NCBI GenBank assembly: GCA_964592595.1
Contig: CAZQFH010000016.1
Coordinates: 11,396 to 75,395, forward strand
DNA: 64,000 nucleotides
Direction of reading: 5' to 3'
Source: UBA5536 sp964592595
Lineage (GTDB): Bacteria > Bacteroidota > Bacteroidia > Bacteroidales > F082
Below, piece after piece: positions 16,193-25,176 of this stretch. The notes below the pieces were generated by a model that was not told the DNA's origin, made no database searches, and saw only the letters and a list, made by a program, of their open reading frames with translations. Position 1 is the stretch's first letter; each line of letters starts with the position of its first letter. The position numbers were made by a program, and so were the translations under genes.

Positions 16193-19087
16193 ATGAAGCG
16201 TATATTGTTGATTATTAATTTGTTAATTGTGGCTTTAAGTATTCAGGCACAAAATGGTAAAGTCCGGGGAACTATTTACGAGGAATCAACTGGTGAAACA
16301 CTTGTGGGCGTTACGGTGCTGGTGGTAGGCACAACAACTGGTACCATGAGTGACCTGGATGGCCAATTTACGCTTGATCTTGTTCCGGGGTCGTATAGCA
16401 TTCAGTTTTCTTATATTTCTTACCAAACCATTGTTTTAGAAGATGTTAGAGTTGTTTCTGGACAAGTAACTGTACTGGATGATCTTATCATGAAAGAAAG
16501 TAGTCAGGTATTAGCAGAAGTTGTTGTTTCAGCTGAGGCTATCAGAACTACCGAAGCGGCTTTGTTAACCGTAAAGAAAAAATCAGCTTCGATGCTTGAT
16601 GGGATTTCGGCGGCTAAAATTAGACTTACAGGTGATGGTAATGCCGTTGAAGCTGCAAAACGCGTAACTGGCGTTTCGATAGAAGATGGTAAATATGTTT
16701 ATGTAAGAGGTTTAGGCGATAGGTATTCAAAAACAACACTCAACAGCGTGGATATTCCTGGGCTCGATCCTGACCGAAATTCCTTGCAGATGGACATTTT
16801 CCCTACCAACCTGATCAATAATATAATGGTTATTAAAAACTTTACAGCCGAGCTTCCAGCTGATTTTACCGGAGGACTTGTAAACATTGAAACAAAAGAC
16901 TTTCCTGAAGAAAAAACAATTTACGTTTCAGCTGATATCGGATTTAATCCCGACATGCATTTCAACCCTGATTTTTTAACCTATGATGGTGGAAAGACTG
17001 ACTTTTTAGGTTTTGATGATGGTACACGAGAATTGCCTGCAAATGCGCAAGGGAGAGATATCCCAACACCTTTCAGTGGTGCTTCCGAACAAGAAGTCGT
17101 TGATTTTATCAAAAGTTTTAACCCCACACTTGGAGCTACTAAGCAATCCAGTTTTGCTGATTATAGTTTGAGCGTATCTATCGGAGATCAAATTGATCTG
17201 TTGTCGAAACGCGATAAATCGCACAAGCTGGGTTATATTTTTTCGCTTACTTATAAATCAGAGCAAGATTTTTATGATAACATTGTATATGGTGAGTATC
17301 AACGTTTTATTGATCCTGAAAAGATTGAAATGCGCTATGCTACCATTCAGGAAGGAGCTTTGGCCGAACAAATTATCCTTGTTGGTGGATTGGCTGGTTT
17401 AGCTTATAAATCGCAGAAATCAAAAATTAAATTTACTGCTATGCATTTGCAAAATGGGGTAAGCAGTGCAGGACAATTTCAAATTAAAAACGATGGAGAA
17501 GCCGTAGGACAATCAGGATACGAAGCCGGTTCTGATAACTTGGTATACAGCCAGCGAGCGCTGACAAATCTTCTTTTAAGTGGCACACATCTTTTGGGTC
17601 GCTCAGGTTGGGAAATCGATTGGCGTATTTCTCCTACAAAGTCCAGCTCGGATGATCCGGATATCAGAAAGACAGCTTTTACGTATGGCGTTCGTGATAC
17701 AAGTTTTAGTGCCGGAGCTGGCGGAAACCCTTCGCGGATCTGGCGTTATCTGGATGAAGTGAATAATACGTCCAAGATAGATATTACAAAAGATTTGGTT
17801 ATTCTTGAAAATACTGCGAAATTTAAGCTTGGTGCCAGCCACAATTACAAAATCAGAGATTATAAAATCCTGTTTTATGATATTCAATTTTCTGCAGGTC
17901 AAAGCTGGACGACCCCTTCAGCTAATGATGTGCTGCTTGATGAAAATCTATATCCTAATCGACCTAATGGGATTTATTATCAAACAGGTAATAATGATCC
18001 AAACCCTAACGAATACAGCTCAAATGTAAATAATTTGGCTGCCTATGCTTCAATTGAATTTCAACCATTTAACAGACTAAAGACAATTTTGGGTGCCAGA
18101 GTCGAAAATTTTGTTCAGCGACATACCGGCCGAGATCAAAAATTTGCTGGTGGAGATATTGAAAATGGAAGAAATCTCGAAGATGCAAAAGTATTGGATG
18201 CCACCGATTTATTTCCATCAATCAATTTTATTTATAGCTTAACACCTGATCAGAATATCCGCCTGGCTTACGCGAAAACAATCGCCAGACCTTCTTTTAA
18301 AGAGCTTTCTTATGCTCAGATTATCGACCCACTCTCGAATCGTATTTTTAATGGTAGTTTATATGAATATCCCGATTGGGATGGCAATTTGGTTGAAACC
18401 CGTATTGATAACCTGGATATCCGATGGGAATGGTTTCTGGAGGCAGGACAGATGGTAAGTTTGAGTGGTTTTTACAAAAAATTTGATAAACCAATCGAAC
18501 TTGTAAGAATTCCAACACAGCAAACATCTACTGAATATCAGGCTCGTAATGTTGGTGATGGACAACTATACGGTTTAGAATTTGAGATCAGAAAGGACAT
18601 GGGTTTTATTGCTAGTTCCCTTAAATCGTTAAGCTTTAGCGGAAATTTGACGTTGGCACATTCGGAGATTGAAATGACTGAGGCAGAATTTAACGCGCGC
18701 AAAGCTTACGAGAAAAATGGAGAAACTGTTGAACAATTTCGCGTTATGGCTGGTCAATCGCCTTATGTCATTAATGCTGGATTAACCTACAGTATGGCAG
18801 AATATGGCATGGAAACCGGTTTATTTTATAATGTGAAAGGTTCCACACTTACCATAGTAGGGGGTGGTCTGTTTCCGGATATTTATGTTGAACCGTTTCA
18901 TAGCTTGAATTTTAGTATCAATAAAAAGCTTGGTGAAGCTGGTAAAACTATGATCGACCTTAAAGTATCCAATCTGCTGGGAGAAAAGTTCAACGAAGTG
19001 TATAAATCGTATGAAGCAGAAAATCAACCTTATGAGGTCTACAACCCTGGCAGATCATTTAGTTTGGGAATTAGCTATAATTTTTAG
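16193..19087 (+). CDS. TonB-dependent receptor with carboxypeptidase-regulatory domain
   Basis: A 964-residue outer-membrane receptor. A signal peptide (residues 1-19, ending SIQAQ) is followed by a CarboxypepD_reg-like domain at about 20-110 (GKVRGTIYEESTGETLVGVT). The plug at about 120-240 has KRVTGVSIEDGKYVYVRGLG and then DRYSKTTLNSVDIPG. A long beta-barrel ends in GRSFSLGISYNF with the terminal phenylalanine. It imports a ligand using TonB/ExbBD energy. The plug motif RGLGDRYS differs from SusC receptors, and no SusD is present; the beta-helix lipoprotein upstream takes that place. The substrate is unknown. Confidence 0.93.
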   Translation: MKRILLIINLLIVALSIQAQNGKVRGTIYEESTGETLVGVTVLVVGTTTGTMSDLDGQFTLDLVPGSYSIQFSYISYQTIVLEDVRVVSGQVTVLDDLIMKESSQVLAEVVVSAEAIRTTEAALLTVKKKSASMLDGISAAKIRLTGDGNAVEAAKRVTGVSIEDGKYVYVRGLGDRYSKTTLNSVDIPGLDPDRNSLQMDIFPTNLINNIMVIKNFTAELPADFTGGLVNIETKDFPEEKTIYVSADIGFNPDMHFNPDFLTYDGGKTDFLGFDDGTRELPANAQGRDIPTPFSGASEQEVVDFIKSFNPTLGATKQSSFADYSLSVSIGDQIDLLSKRDKSHKLGYIFSLTYKSEQDFYDNIVYGEYQRFIDPEKIEMRYATIQEGALAEQIILVGGLAGLAYKSQKSKIKFTAMHLQNGVSSAGQFQIKNDGEAVGQSGYEAGSDNLVYSQRALTNLLLSGTHLLGRSGWEIDWRISPTKSSSDDPDIRKTAFTYGVRDTSFSAGAGGNPSRIWRYLDEVNNTSKIDITKDLVILENTAKFKLGASHNYKIRDYKILFYDIQFSAGQSWTTPSANDVLLDENLYPNRPNGIYYQTGNNDPNPNEYSSNVNNLAAYASIEFQPFNRLKTILGARVENFVQRHTGRDQKFAGGDIENGRNLEDAKVLDATDLFPSINFIYSLTPDQNIRLAYAKTIARPSFKELSYAQIIDPLSNRIFNGSLYEYPDWDGNLVETRIDNLDIRWEWFLEAGQMVSLSGFYKKFDKPIELVRIPTQQTSTEYQARNVGDGQLYGLEFEIRKDMGFIASSLKSLSFSGNLTLAHSEIEMTEAEFNARKAYEKNGETVEQFRVMAGQSPYVINAGLTYSMAEYGMETGLFYNVKGSTLTIVGGGLFPDIYVEPFHSLNFSINKKLGEAGKTMIDLKVSNLLGEKFNEVYKSYEAENQPYEVYNPGRSFSLGISYNF

Positions 19088-19221
19088 CAGTTTATTACAA
19101 AAAAGGATGATGAATAGGTAGCTATAAATAGCTTTTAAAATACTACACAATTAACTAAAAATGATTTAATTACTAATAAACTAGCTTAGAAATAGCTATT
19201 AACAACTTAAAGCTTCTGGTA
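19088..19221. repeat. AGCTAT/ATAGCT inverted repeats in intergenic spacer
   Basis: In this 134-base AT-rich spacer, AGCTATAAATAGCT (19120-19133) is a perfect inverted repeat. A looser copy, TAGCTTAGAAATAGCTA, lies at 19182-19198. They could be hairpins or protein-binding sites in front of the small lipoprotein; I cannot tell which. Confidence 0.35.
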
Positions 19222-19638
19222 ATGAAAACTTTTCGTATCTTATCACTTCTTTTTGTGACTTCATTATTTATAACAACAGCTTGTAAGAAAAAAGAAGTTG
19301 AACAGACAGAAAACCTTATCCAAACCGGAATACTTGGCAAATGGAAACTTGACATGCGCCTGGTTAATAATATTTCAGATTTAGCGATACGGTGCTGTGA
19401 TACCCTCAATTTTATGACTGATAGCAATATAGCTGATTTCAAAGGCGATTTTAAAGCAACTGGCGTTGGTTATGAAACAGATGGTATTTTTACGTTAAAT
19501 CCCACTGCCAATACCATCCAGTTCGATTACAACAATAAGCAGATAATTTATACTTTTCAGCTTTCAGTAAACCGAATCACTTTTGAATACATTGAAGATG
19601 AACAAGAGATTGAAGAGAGTTGGATGAAGGTAGATTAA
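19222..19638 (+). CDS. Small lipoprotein, lipocalin-like
   Basis: A 138-residue protein with a signal peptide and lipobox FITTAC (C21), then lysine residues and a body beginning GILGKWKLD. That start and the following beta strands with a TLNFMTDSN segment resemble the lipocalin-like lipoproteins common in Bacteroidota. No binding residue can be assigned. It has its own spacer of 134 bases after the TonB receptor, so the two are not clearly co-transcribed. It converges on the PNGase F-like gene and shares a bidirectional terminator with it. Confidence 0.7.
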   Translation: MKTFRILSLLFVTSLFITTACKKKEVEQTENLIQTGILGKWKLDMRLVNNISDLAIRCCDTLNFMTDSNIADFKGDFKATGVGYETDGIFTLNPTANTIQFDYNNKQIIYTFQLSVNRITFEYIEDEQEIEESWMKVD

Positions 19639-19645
19639 GTTTTTT

Positions 19646-19680
19646 AAAAGGTAACTATTACTGAAAAGTCACCTTTTTTT
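19646..19680 (+). terminator. Bidirectional terminator between convergent genes
   Basis: AAAAGGT (19646-19652) pairs with ACCTTTT (19671-19677), extended inside by ACT/AGT after one mismatch, and is followed by more T. The right arm lies in the last codons of the minus-strand PNGase F-like gene. It can serve both convergent transcripts. Confidence 0.65.
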
Positions 19681-21354
19681 GCCCACTAACATCCCGGAAA
19701 CAGCCCAATAGCTTAGGCTATTTCCTTCAGGTTTACCTTGTGGAATAACAAGGCTAATCGTGTGCTTGCCGGGTGCTAGGTCATCCAGATTGAAATAAAC
19801 CGGTTCTGTAGCTTCGCCCGGACACCAGCCGGAACGAGAATAATCTGATGATGACATACCGTTCCAAAAATTTCCTGAAATAGGGTTTAAATCTCTGTAG
19901 GTTGCACAATCAGTTCGCCAGGGTGTATGCACAAAACGAAGCACACCATCGAGGAAAATCTTGTTTTCTTTCGGGTTAAACTCATCTCCGCCGCCCCAGC
20001 CCCCATGGCCTGTGCTAATATAGCGTAAACGAAGGTTTTCAACATCTTCCGGGACTTCAAATGCGATTGATAAAGTGTCGGTACCAAAGAGCTTTCCGTA
20101 ATTTTGGTTAGCCATTTCCATGATATTAACCGTATTAAACAATGGAAGTAACCAGCTTCTGCTGTCATTTTCATCAGTCCACTCGGTGCTTCCTGGATAA
20201 AAACTTAGATCAAAACTAAGGATATGTCCACCTTTATCGTAGTTCCCAATGTATGCACCAATGATGACTTCTTCTGATAAATAGTGTTTTAAATCACTGA
20301 TATCTTGCTTATAAAAAGATTTCTCTTTCCATTGCAAACCGTCAATTTTCACCTTTTCGTTAAAATGTTTTACGCCAAAAGGTGTAAAGAACCTAACAAG
20401 TTCCACGACTGGCTGATAGTTACCTGTGAGTTTTATGCCCTGATACACTTCCCCATCTTTTCCGACGAATTTTGGCAAAACATCCACACCTTTGTGGAAT
20501 GCTTCAGCAAAGTTTAAGGGCGAGTCAGGAATGATGAAAACAGAACCGGTTCGATCATAAGCATCACCGTTTGAGCAGGTTGTGATTTCGGCGAAGGCTT
20601 GATAATGATCAGGAATTTTAGGTAACTGTAAACGTTTAAAAATCAGGGTTCCACCTGCAATATGGAAGGTGGTGTCGTAAGGAATTTCGTTGGGTAGCCT
20701 GGTGGTATCACCCCAGAAAATTTGCTCGTTCTTAAATACAGGAATGCGTATTACCAGTTTTTCTTTTTGCAACTGGTTAAGTTGTTGTGTTGACATTTCA
20801 ACACCTAAATCATCAGGAATAATACTTTCATTATCAGTTGTTAGGCTGATTTCATCGGCCTCAATAACCCTATTTCCATTTCTGACAATTCTTAAAATTG
20901 TTCCTTCAAAATCGCCAAGCCAACTAACAGGAGAAGCATTAAATCCCGTTTCGTTGGTGTACCAAATTTCAATGTGATTGGAATTGATGCTGGTTTGTGC
21001 TTTGTAGCATTTATAGTTTAGGATATAAGCAGAATCAGCAATATAATCGAATGCTATGGGCTGAATTTTTTCTTTGGAAAAAAAGCTGGAATCGGGATAG
21101 GTTAACTGTCTTATGCGCTCATTTACAGAATAATCTATAAAAGTCTTTTCGCTGGCCAATCCGGGAATTGGCTTTTTCGGAATATCATTTGGACGAGATA
21201 TTTCCAATTGATTGCTGCCAGCTGTTAATAAAAGTATGGCAGTATCGTGTGTTGCCGCTCCGTTAACAAATTGTTTGTAAACAAGATGTGTATGTTGTGT
21301 AAATGCTCCTTTGGTTAACAATAAAAAAACGAGCAGGTAATAAAGTGTTTTCAT
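19669..21354 (-). CDS. Peptide-N-glycosidase F homologue (type II, extended N-terminus)
   Basis: A 561-residue secreted protein with a signal peptide ending GAFTQ. The C-terminal 300 residues align by eye with Elizabethkingia PNGase F, which cleaves N-glycans from asparagine. TTCSNGDAYDRTGSVFI matches its CDEWDRYANVYV, placing the key aspartate near residue 267. STGHGGWGGGDEF matches its ISGWGH...CAEW, placing a glutamate near 458. ISGNFWNGMSSSDYSRSGWC matches its PGNWAPDRAGWCPG. The third active-site residue (E118 in PNGase F) has no clear equivalent. The first 200 residues are an extra domain, as in type II enzymes with an N-terminal bowl-like domain, and look faintly GLPGLI-like. The ATG is preferred over a TTG three codons upstream. 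Confidence 0.82.
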   Translation of the reverse strand: MKTLYYLLVFLLLTKGAFTQHTHLVYKQFVNGAATHDTAILLLTAGSNQLEISRPNDIPKKPIPGLASEKTFIDYSVNERIRQLTYPDSSFFSKEKIQPIAFDYIADSAYILNYKCYKAQTSINSNHIEIWYTNETGFNASPVSWLGDFEGTILRIVRNGNRVIEADEISLTTDNESIIPDDLGVEMSTQQLNQLQKEKLVIRIPVFKNEQIFWGDTTRLPNEIPYDTTFHIAGGTLIFKRLQLPKIPDHYQAFAEITTCSNGDAYDRTGSVFIIPDSPLNFAEAFHKGVDVLPKFVGKDGEVYQGIKLTGNYQPVVELVRFFTPFGVKHFNEKVKIDGLQWKEKSFYKQDISDLKHYLSEEVIIGAYIGNYDKGGHILSFDLSFYPGSTEWTDENDSRSWLLPLFNTVNIMEMANQNYGKLFGTDTLSIAFEVPEDVENLRLRYISTGHGGWGGGDEFNPKENKIFLDGVLRFVHTPWRTDCATYRDLNPISGNFWNGMSSSDYSRSGWCPGEATEPVYFNLDDLAPGKHTISLVIPQGKPEGNSLSYWAVSGMLVGKKR

Positions 21355-21415
21355 AGCAACCAAAAATATTACTTTTTAGCATGCTATAGCAGATTGCAAA
21401 AGAGATTTTTGTTGT

Positions 21416-22444
21416 TTATTGATTCGCAGCTGTTAATTGCTCAACAAATTCTTTTATTGATGTTTGAATAGGCCTGTAGGTCATGCCAAGTTCACGGATG
21501 CCTTTGCTGTTATCAACCCGCCAGGGATAACCAACATTACGCGATATCATTGATCTTTGAAGTCCGGCAGCCGGAGCTACAAGCCAAACCAACCATTTTG
21601 GCAATTCGCGTGAGGGCAATTTAAGTTTGTCGCCAAAATCATTTTTGAGCATATTGGCAAGGGCCAGAATGCGATGATGCTCGGCAGAAGCGATATACCT
21701 ACCGTTTGCGTTTTCTGTTATTGCTGCTTTATAGTGAGCCTCAGCAATATCCCTAACATCCACCATGCCAAATTCGAGGGCTGGCACTCCAGTTTTCATG
21801 CTGCCATCAATAAGTTGTTTCACAATTTTAAAACTTTCGCTGGTGCCTTTAGGGTTGATTCCTGGTCCAATAACCAGCGAAGGATTGATGGTGACCAATT
21901 TCCATGATTTTCCTTTATTAAGCTTCCATGCTTCCCGTTCGGCCAGTGTTTTGGAATAGCTGTAAGGCTGATGATCAAGACTTGATGTTTCGTTCCAAAT
22001 GGCTTCTGTGGCAATCTGCCCAGGCATTTTCAACACATCGCGGGCATCGCCAATAATGGCTGCACAGCTGCTGGTTAGTACAACTTTTTTTACGGATGGC
22101 ACTTTATCAACCGTTTCCAGCACATGCTGTGTTCCTTTTAACGCGGGATCGATAAGGTCTTTTTGGGGATCTTTCACTTTATTTATAAAAGGAGAAGCAG
22201 TGTGAAAAACAATTTCACAGCCTTCCATAGCCTCTTTGAAACCGTCTTTTTTGAGGAGATCGGCCTTAAAATAACGTATGCTGCCTGACGCTTTTTCTGC
22301 CAACGCATCTAAGTATTGCAACTTCTGCTTATTGTCCGGATCTCTTACTGTGGCATGAACAACGTACCCTTCATCCAGAAGCTTTTTAACTAACCAGCTT
22401 GCTACATAACCGGTAGCTCCCGTTACCATTACTTTTTTTTGCAT
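21416..22444 (-). CDS. NAD(P)-dependent reductase, dihydroflavonol-reductase-like SDR
   Basis: A 342-residue extended short-chain dehydrogenase. It has the N-terminal dinucleotide loop TGATGYVAS (8-16), a conserved VFHTASPF, the serine strand VVLTSSCAAI and the catalytic YSYSK. The pattern fits the dihydroflavonol 4-reductase/cinnamoyl-CoA reductase/aldehyde reductase group. In bacteria these reduce assorted aldehydes and ketones, and the substrate cannot be predicted. It is on the minus strand, 40 bases after dinB and 61 bases before the PNGase F-like gene, so co-transcription with dinB is possible. No pathway partner is visible. Confidence 0.85.
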   Translation of the reverse strand: MQKKVMVTGATGYVASWLVKKLLDEGYVVHATVRDPDNKQKLQYLDALAEKASGSIRYFKADLLKKDGFKEAMEGCEIVFHTASPFINKVKDPQKDLIDPALKGTQHVLETVDKVPSVKKVVLTSSCAAIIGDARDVLKMPGQIATEAIWNETSSLDHQPYSYSKTLAEREAWKLNKGKSWKLVTINPSLVIGPGINPKGTSESFKIVKQLIDGSMKTGVPALEFGMVDVRDIAEAHYKAAITENANGRYIASAEHHRILALANMLKNDFGDKLKLPSRELPKWLVWLVAPAAGLQRSMISRNVGYPWRVDNSKGIRELGMTYRPIQTSIKEFVEQLTAANQ

Positions 22445-22484
22445 GTGTCTATTTTAATACGAAACAAAGAAAGCTGTTACTAGT

Positions 22485-23642
22485 TCAATCCTGATTAGAT
22501 TTCATCCCGCCAGCCCTGCCAACGGCTGTTTTGCCATAGCGTCTTCGAATTTGATCCATGGTTTGATAAAGTCTGGCAATCTCAGGTTTATCATCGAAAA
22601 GATCGAGCTGCTGCGATCCTCCCACAAGATGACTAAACCTCACGCCAACCAACCGGATAAGCATGCGTCGGTTGTAAAGCTGAGCAAAAAGATCCATCAC
22701 GGTACTGAGCAGCACATGATCAAAAGCGGTATAGGCAATGTGTTTTTGTCGGCTGTGTGTATCGAAATTGGCATAGCGGATTTTTACGGTAACGCATCCC
22801 GTAAGTTTTTGTTTATTACGCATTTCGAAGGCTATTTTTTCCACGATATGCGTCAGGGTTTGTTTTAGCAAAGCTATATCTGTAGTATCCTGATCGAAGG
22901 TGTGTTCGCTGCTGATAGATTTTTGTTCGCTGTAAGACTTAACCGGACTGGGGTCGATGCCGTTGGCTTTTTTCCACACTATCAGGCCGTTTTTGCCCAG
23001 CACCTGTTGTACCATATCGGGAGGCATCAGGCGGAGGGTGCCAATTTTTGCTACACCCATAGCCCTCAGCAAGCGATAACCCACTTCGCCTACCGTGGGA
23101 ATTTTTCGTATCGAGAGCGGATCCAGAAAGGGATGCACCTGATTGGGAAGTACTTGCAGCTCGCCATTGGGCTTGGCTTGTCCGGTGGCAATTTTTGAAA
23201 TGGTTTTGTTTTGCGAAAGCCCGAAAGAAATGGGCAGGCCGGTTTCGCGGATAATTCGCTGTCGTAGCTCGTGTGTCCATTTGTAAGTGCCAAAAAAACG
23301 ATCCATCCCTGTGAGGTCGAGGTAGTGCTCGTCAACAGAAGTTTTCTCATAAAGTGGAGCGCTGTCGGCAATCACATCAGTTACCAGGCGCGAATAGCGG
23401 CTGTAGAGTTCCATGTCGCCGCGGATATACACAGCCTGACTGCAGAGCTGTCGTGCCATCCGCATGGGCATGGCCGAATGCACGCCAAAACGCCTTGCCT
23501 CATAGCTACAGCTGGCCACCACACCCCGATCCGAAACTCCTCCGATGATGATGGGTTTGCCTGCCAGCGTAGGATTTACCAGACGCTCTACCGACACAAA
23601 AAATGTGTCGAGGTCGAGATGAGCTATGGTGCGTTCGGACAT
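22485..23642 (-). CDS. dinB: DNA polymerase IV-type Y-family polymerase
   Basis: A 385-residue translesion polymerase. The metal-binding residues are in HLDLDTFF (D10, D12) and TSVDEHYLDL (D104, E105). The helix-hairpin-helix region is PTVGEVGYRLLRAMG, followed by a little-finger domain. A beta-clamp-binding motif QLDLF lies near residues 345-349. It bypasses template damage. It sits 22 bases downstream of a DnaQ-like exonuclease/GIY-YIG protein, suggesting a two-gene damage-tolerance operon. Hand-counted 60-base lines at 23221 and 23401 give 55% and 57% G+C, well above most of the window. No LexA-like box was recognised. Confidence 0.95.
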   Translation of the reverse strand: MSERTIAHLDLDTFFVSVERLVNPTLAGKPIIIGGVSDRGVVASCSYEARRFGVHSAMPMRMARQLCSQAVYIRGDMELYSRYSRLVTDVIADSAPLYEKTSVDEHYLDLTGMDRFFGTYKWTHELRQRIIRETGLPISFGLSQNKTISKIATGQAKPNGELQVLPNQVHPFLDPLSIRKIPTVGEVGYRLLRAMGVAKIGTLRLMPPDMVQQVLGKNGLIVWKKANGIDPSPVKSYSEQKSISSEHTFDQDTTDIALLKQTLTHIVEKIAFEMRNKQKLTGCVTVKIRYANFDTHSRQKHIAYTAFDHVLLSTVMDLFAQLYNRRMLIRLVGVRFSHLVGGSQQLDLFDDKPEIARLYQTMDQIRRRYGKTAVGRAGGMKSNQD

Positions 23643-23664
23643 ATTGTAAACTTGTTTTTTGGTT

Positions 23665-25029
23665 TTAAAAAGGAATCAACAAAACTTTGGGGTGCTTGCG
23701 CAGATAGGCTTGTATGATTTGTCGAACATCGCGATTGTCAGCGTAAGGCCGGATAAAGTCGTCGGCTTCGGCTATGCCGTTATTTAAAAGCGAGGCCGGC
23801 ACATAACCAAATCCTCTGTAAACGCCCTGCCAAATTTTGACGATGGCCTTTTGTTCTGCTTCAATACCTTTTTCAATGATCATAAAATTTTCATAATCAA
23901 AATGGTAACGTTCCAGAGCTTGTTCAACACGCTGGTTGTAGCTTGTTGGATCTTCTTCTCCGCAACAGGCTCCCAGACATTGTCCGATTTGATGGTGAAA
24001 GCAGGCACCCTTGCCCGGATAAAGCCCATTGAGCCCCTGGCAAAGCCGAAACTGTTCGGTGAGCTGAAAAAGATGATTTTTGGCTTCCATCAACGAAGTA
24101 TAAGTGTGATGTGGCTGTAAAGTGTCGATGGTTTTGGCGTATTTGAGGCATTGGTAGCCGGCTTCGTTTTCGTAGCTGTAGAGTCCGTAGTTGAAAAGGG
24201 AACGTCGCTGTGCACGGTTATAAACAGGTTTGTGTTTTTTTATCTCATCTGATTCGAGCAGTAGGGCGATCAGCTCATTGCCAGTGAGTTGGTAGCCTAT
24301 ATCGGCAATATTATTTTTCATTTCAATGGCTTTTCGGCTGCTGTTGTTGCTCAGATGTTGCATCACCCGGCTTTTGATGTTCACAGATTTGCCTACATAA
24401 ACGAGCTTGCCGCTATGGTCGTAAAAATAATAAACCCCATGTGCTTCGGGCAGTTTTTCGATTAGCTGGTGATTCAGGTTGGAATGTGTACCTTTCAGGC
24501 TTAGCTTTTCGGGCTCGGCTTCGATGGAGCAAAGTAGTTCAAAAAGCCGGGTAGTGGCCAGTGCATCGCCTAACGCACGATGGCGGTTTTCGATTTGTAT
24601 ATTCAAATTCTGGCAAAGCTTGCCCAGGCTATAGGATGGCTGCCCCGGAATGAGTTTACGGCTCAGCTTAACGGTATCCATCGTTTGTCGGCGAAAATCG
24701 TATCCCAGACTCTTATATTCGGCCTGAATAAAACGGTAATCGAAATTTACGTTGTGCCCCACCAAAATAGCATCTTCCGTAAATTCAATGAGTTGACGGG
24801 CCAGCTCGTAAAACTTGGGTGCTCCGGCCACCATCTGGTCGTTGATGCCGGTGAGCTGTGTGATGCGGTAGGGAATCTTCTTCTCAGGATTAATCAACGA
24901 ACTGAAACTGTCAATTACCCGATGTCCATCATGGAGCACGGCTGCAATTTCAGTGATCTTTTCCGAACCAGCTTTTAGTCCGGTGGTTTCCACATCAACG
25001 ATCACATATTTTTTTTCGGATGAACTCAT
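23665..25029 (-). CDS. DnaQ-like exonuclease fused to UvrC-type GIY-YIG nuclease
   Basis: A 454-residue two-nuclease protein. Residues 1-165 form a DEDD 3'-5' exonuclease like Pol III epsilon: VDVETTG (D12, E14), GHNVNFD (91-97) and HRALGDA (150-156). Residues about 195-280 form a GIY-YIG module (GVYYFY, YVGKS) as in UvrC/Cho. A cysteine-histidine cluster (CQGLNGLYPGKGACFHH, then CLGACCG) near 335-365 follows, as in the UvrC N-terminal half. It probably incises and trims damaged DNA. This fusion is known in several phyla, but its exact task is not well settled. It is the first gene of the operon with dinB, and divergent from a small unknown gene across a palindrome. Confidence 0.88.
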   Translation of the reverse strand: MSSSEKKYVIVDVETTGLKAGSEKITEIAAVLHDGHRVIDSFSSLINPEKKIPYRITQLTGINDQMVAGAPKFYELARQLIEFTEDAILVGHNVNFDYRFIQAEYKSLGYDFRRQTMDTVKLSRKLIPGQPSYSLGKLCQNLNIQIENRHRALGDALATTRLFELLCSIEAEPEKLSLKGTHSNLNHQLIEKLPEAHGVYYFYDHSGKLVYVGKSVNIKSRVMQHLSNNSSRKAIEMKNNIADIGYQLTGNELIALLLESDEIKKHKPVYNRAQRRSLFNYGLYSYENEAGYQCLKYAKTIDTLQPHHTYTSLMEAKNHLFQLTEQFRLCQGLNGLYPGKGACFHHQIGQCLGACCGEEDPTSYNQRVEQALERYHFDYENFMIIEKGIEAEQKAIVKIWQGVYRGFGYVPASLLNNGIAEADDFIRPYADNRDVRQIIQAYLRKHPKVLLIPF

Positions 25030-25100
25030 TTTTTATTCTAAAATCATGCTACAAAATTAAGGTATTTTCATTCAAAATGATTAAAAAACAGACATTTTAT

Positions 25101-25133
25101 TTGATTAATAATTAATCAATAAATCTAAATTTG
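25101..25133 (+). promoter_or_regulatory. Palindromic operator overlapping a promoter
   Basis: TTGATTAATAATTAATCAA (25101-25119) is a perfect palindrome with 9-base arms around one central base. Its TTG is also the -33 element for TAAATTTG at 25126-25133 (22-base spacer), directed at the small gene at 25177. A second TAAATTTG lies at 25160-25167. It lies in the 147-base gap shared with the exonuclease/dinB operon, so a bound protein could affect both directions. Confidence 0.55.
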
Positions 25134-25176
25134 CTGAATAACAGCAAAAGAAAAAGCTGTAAATTTGCCGATCATT

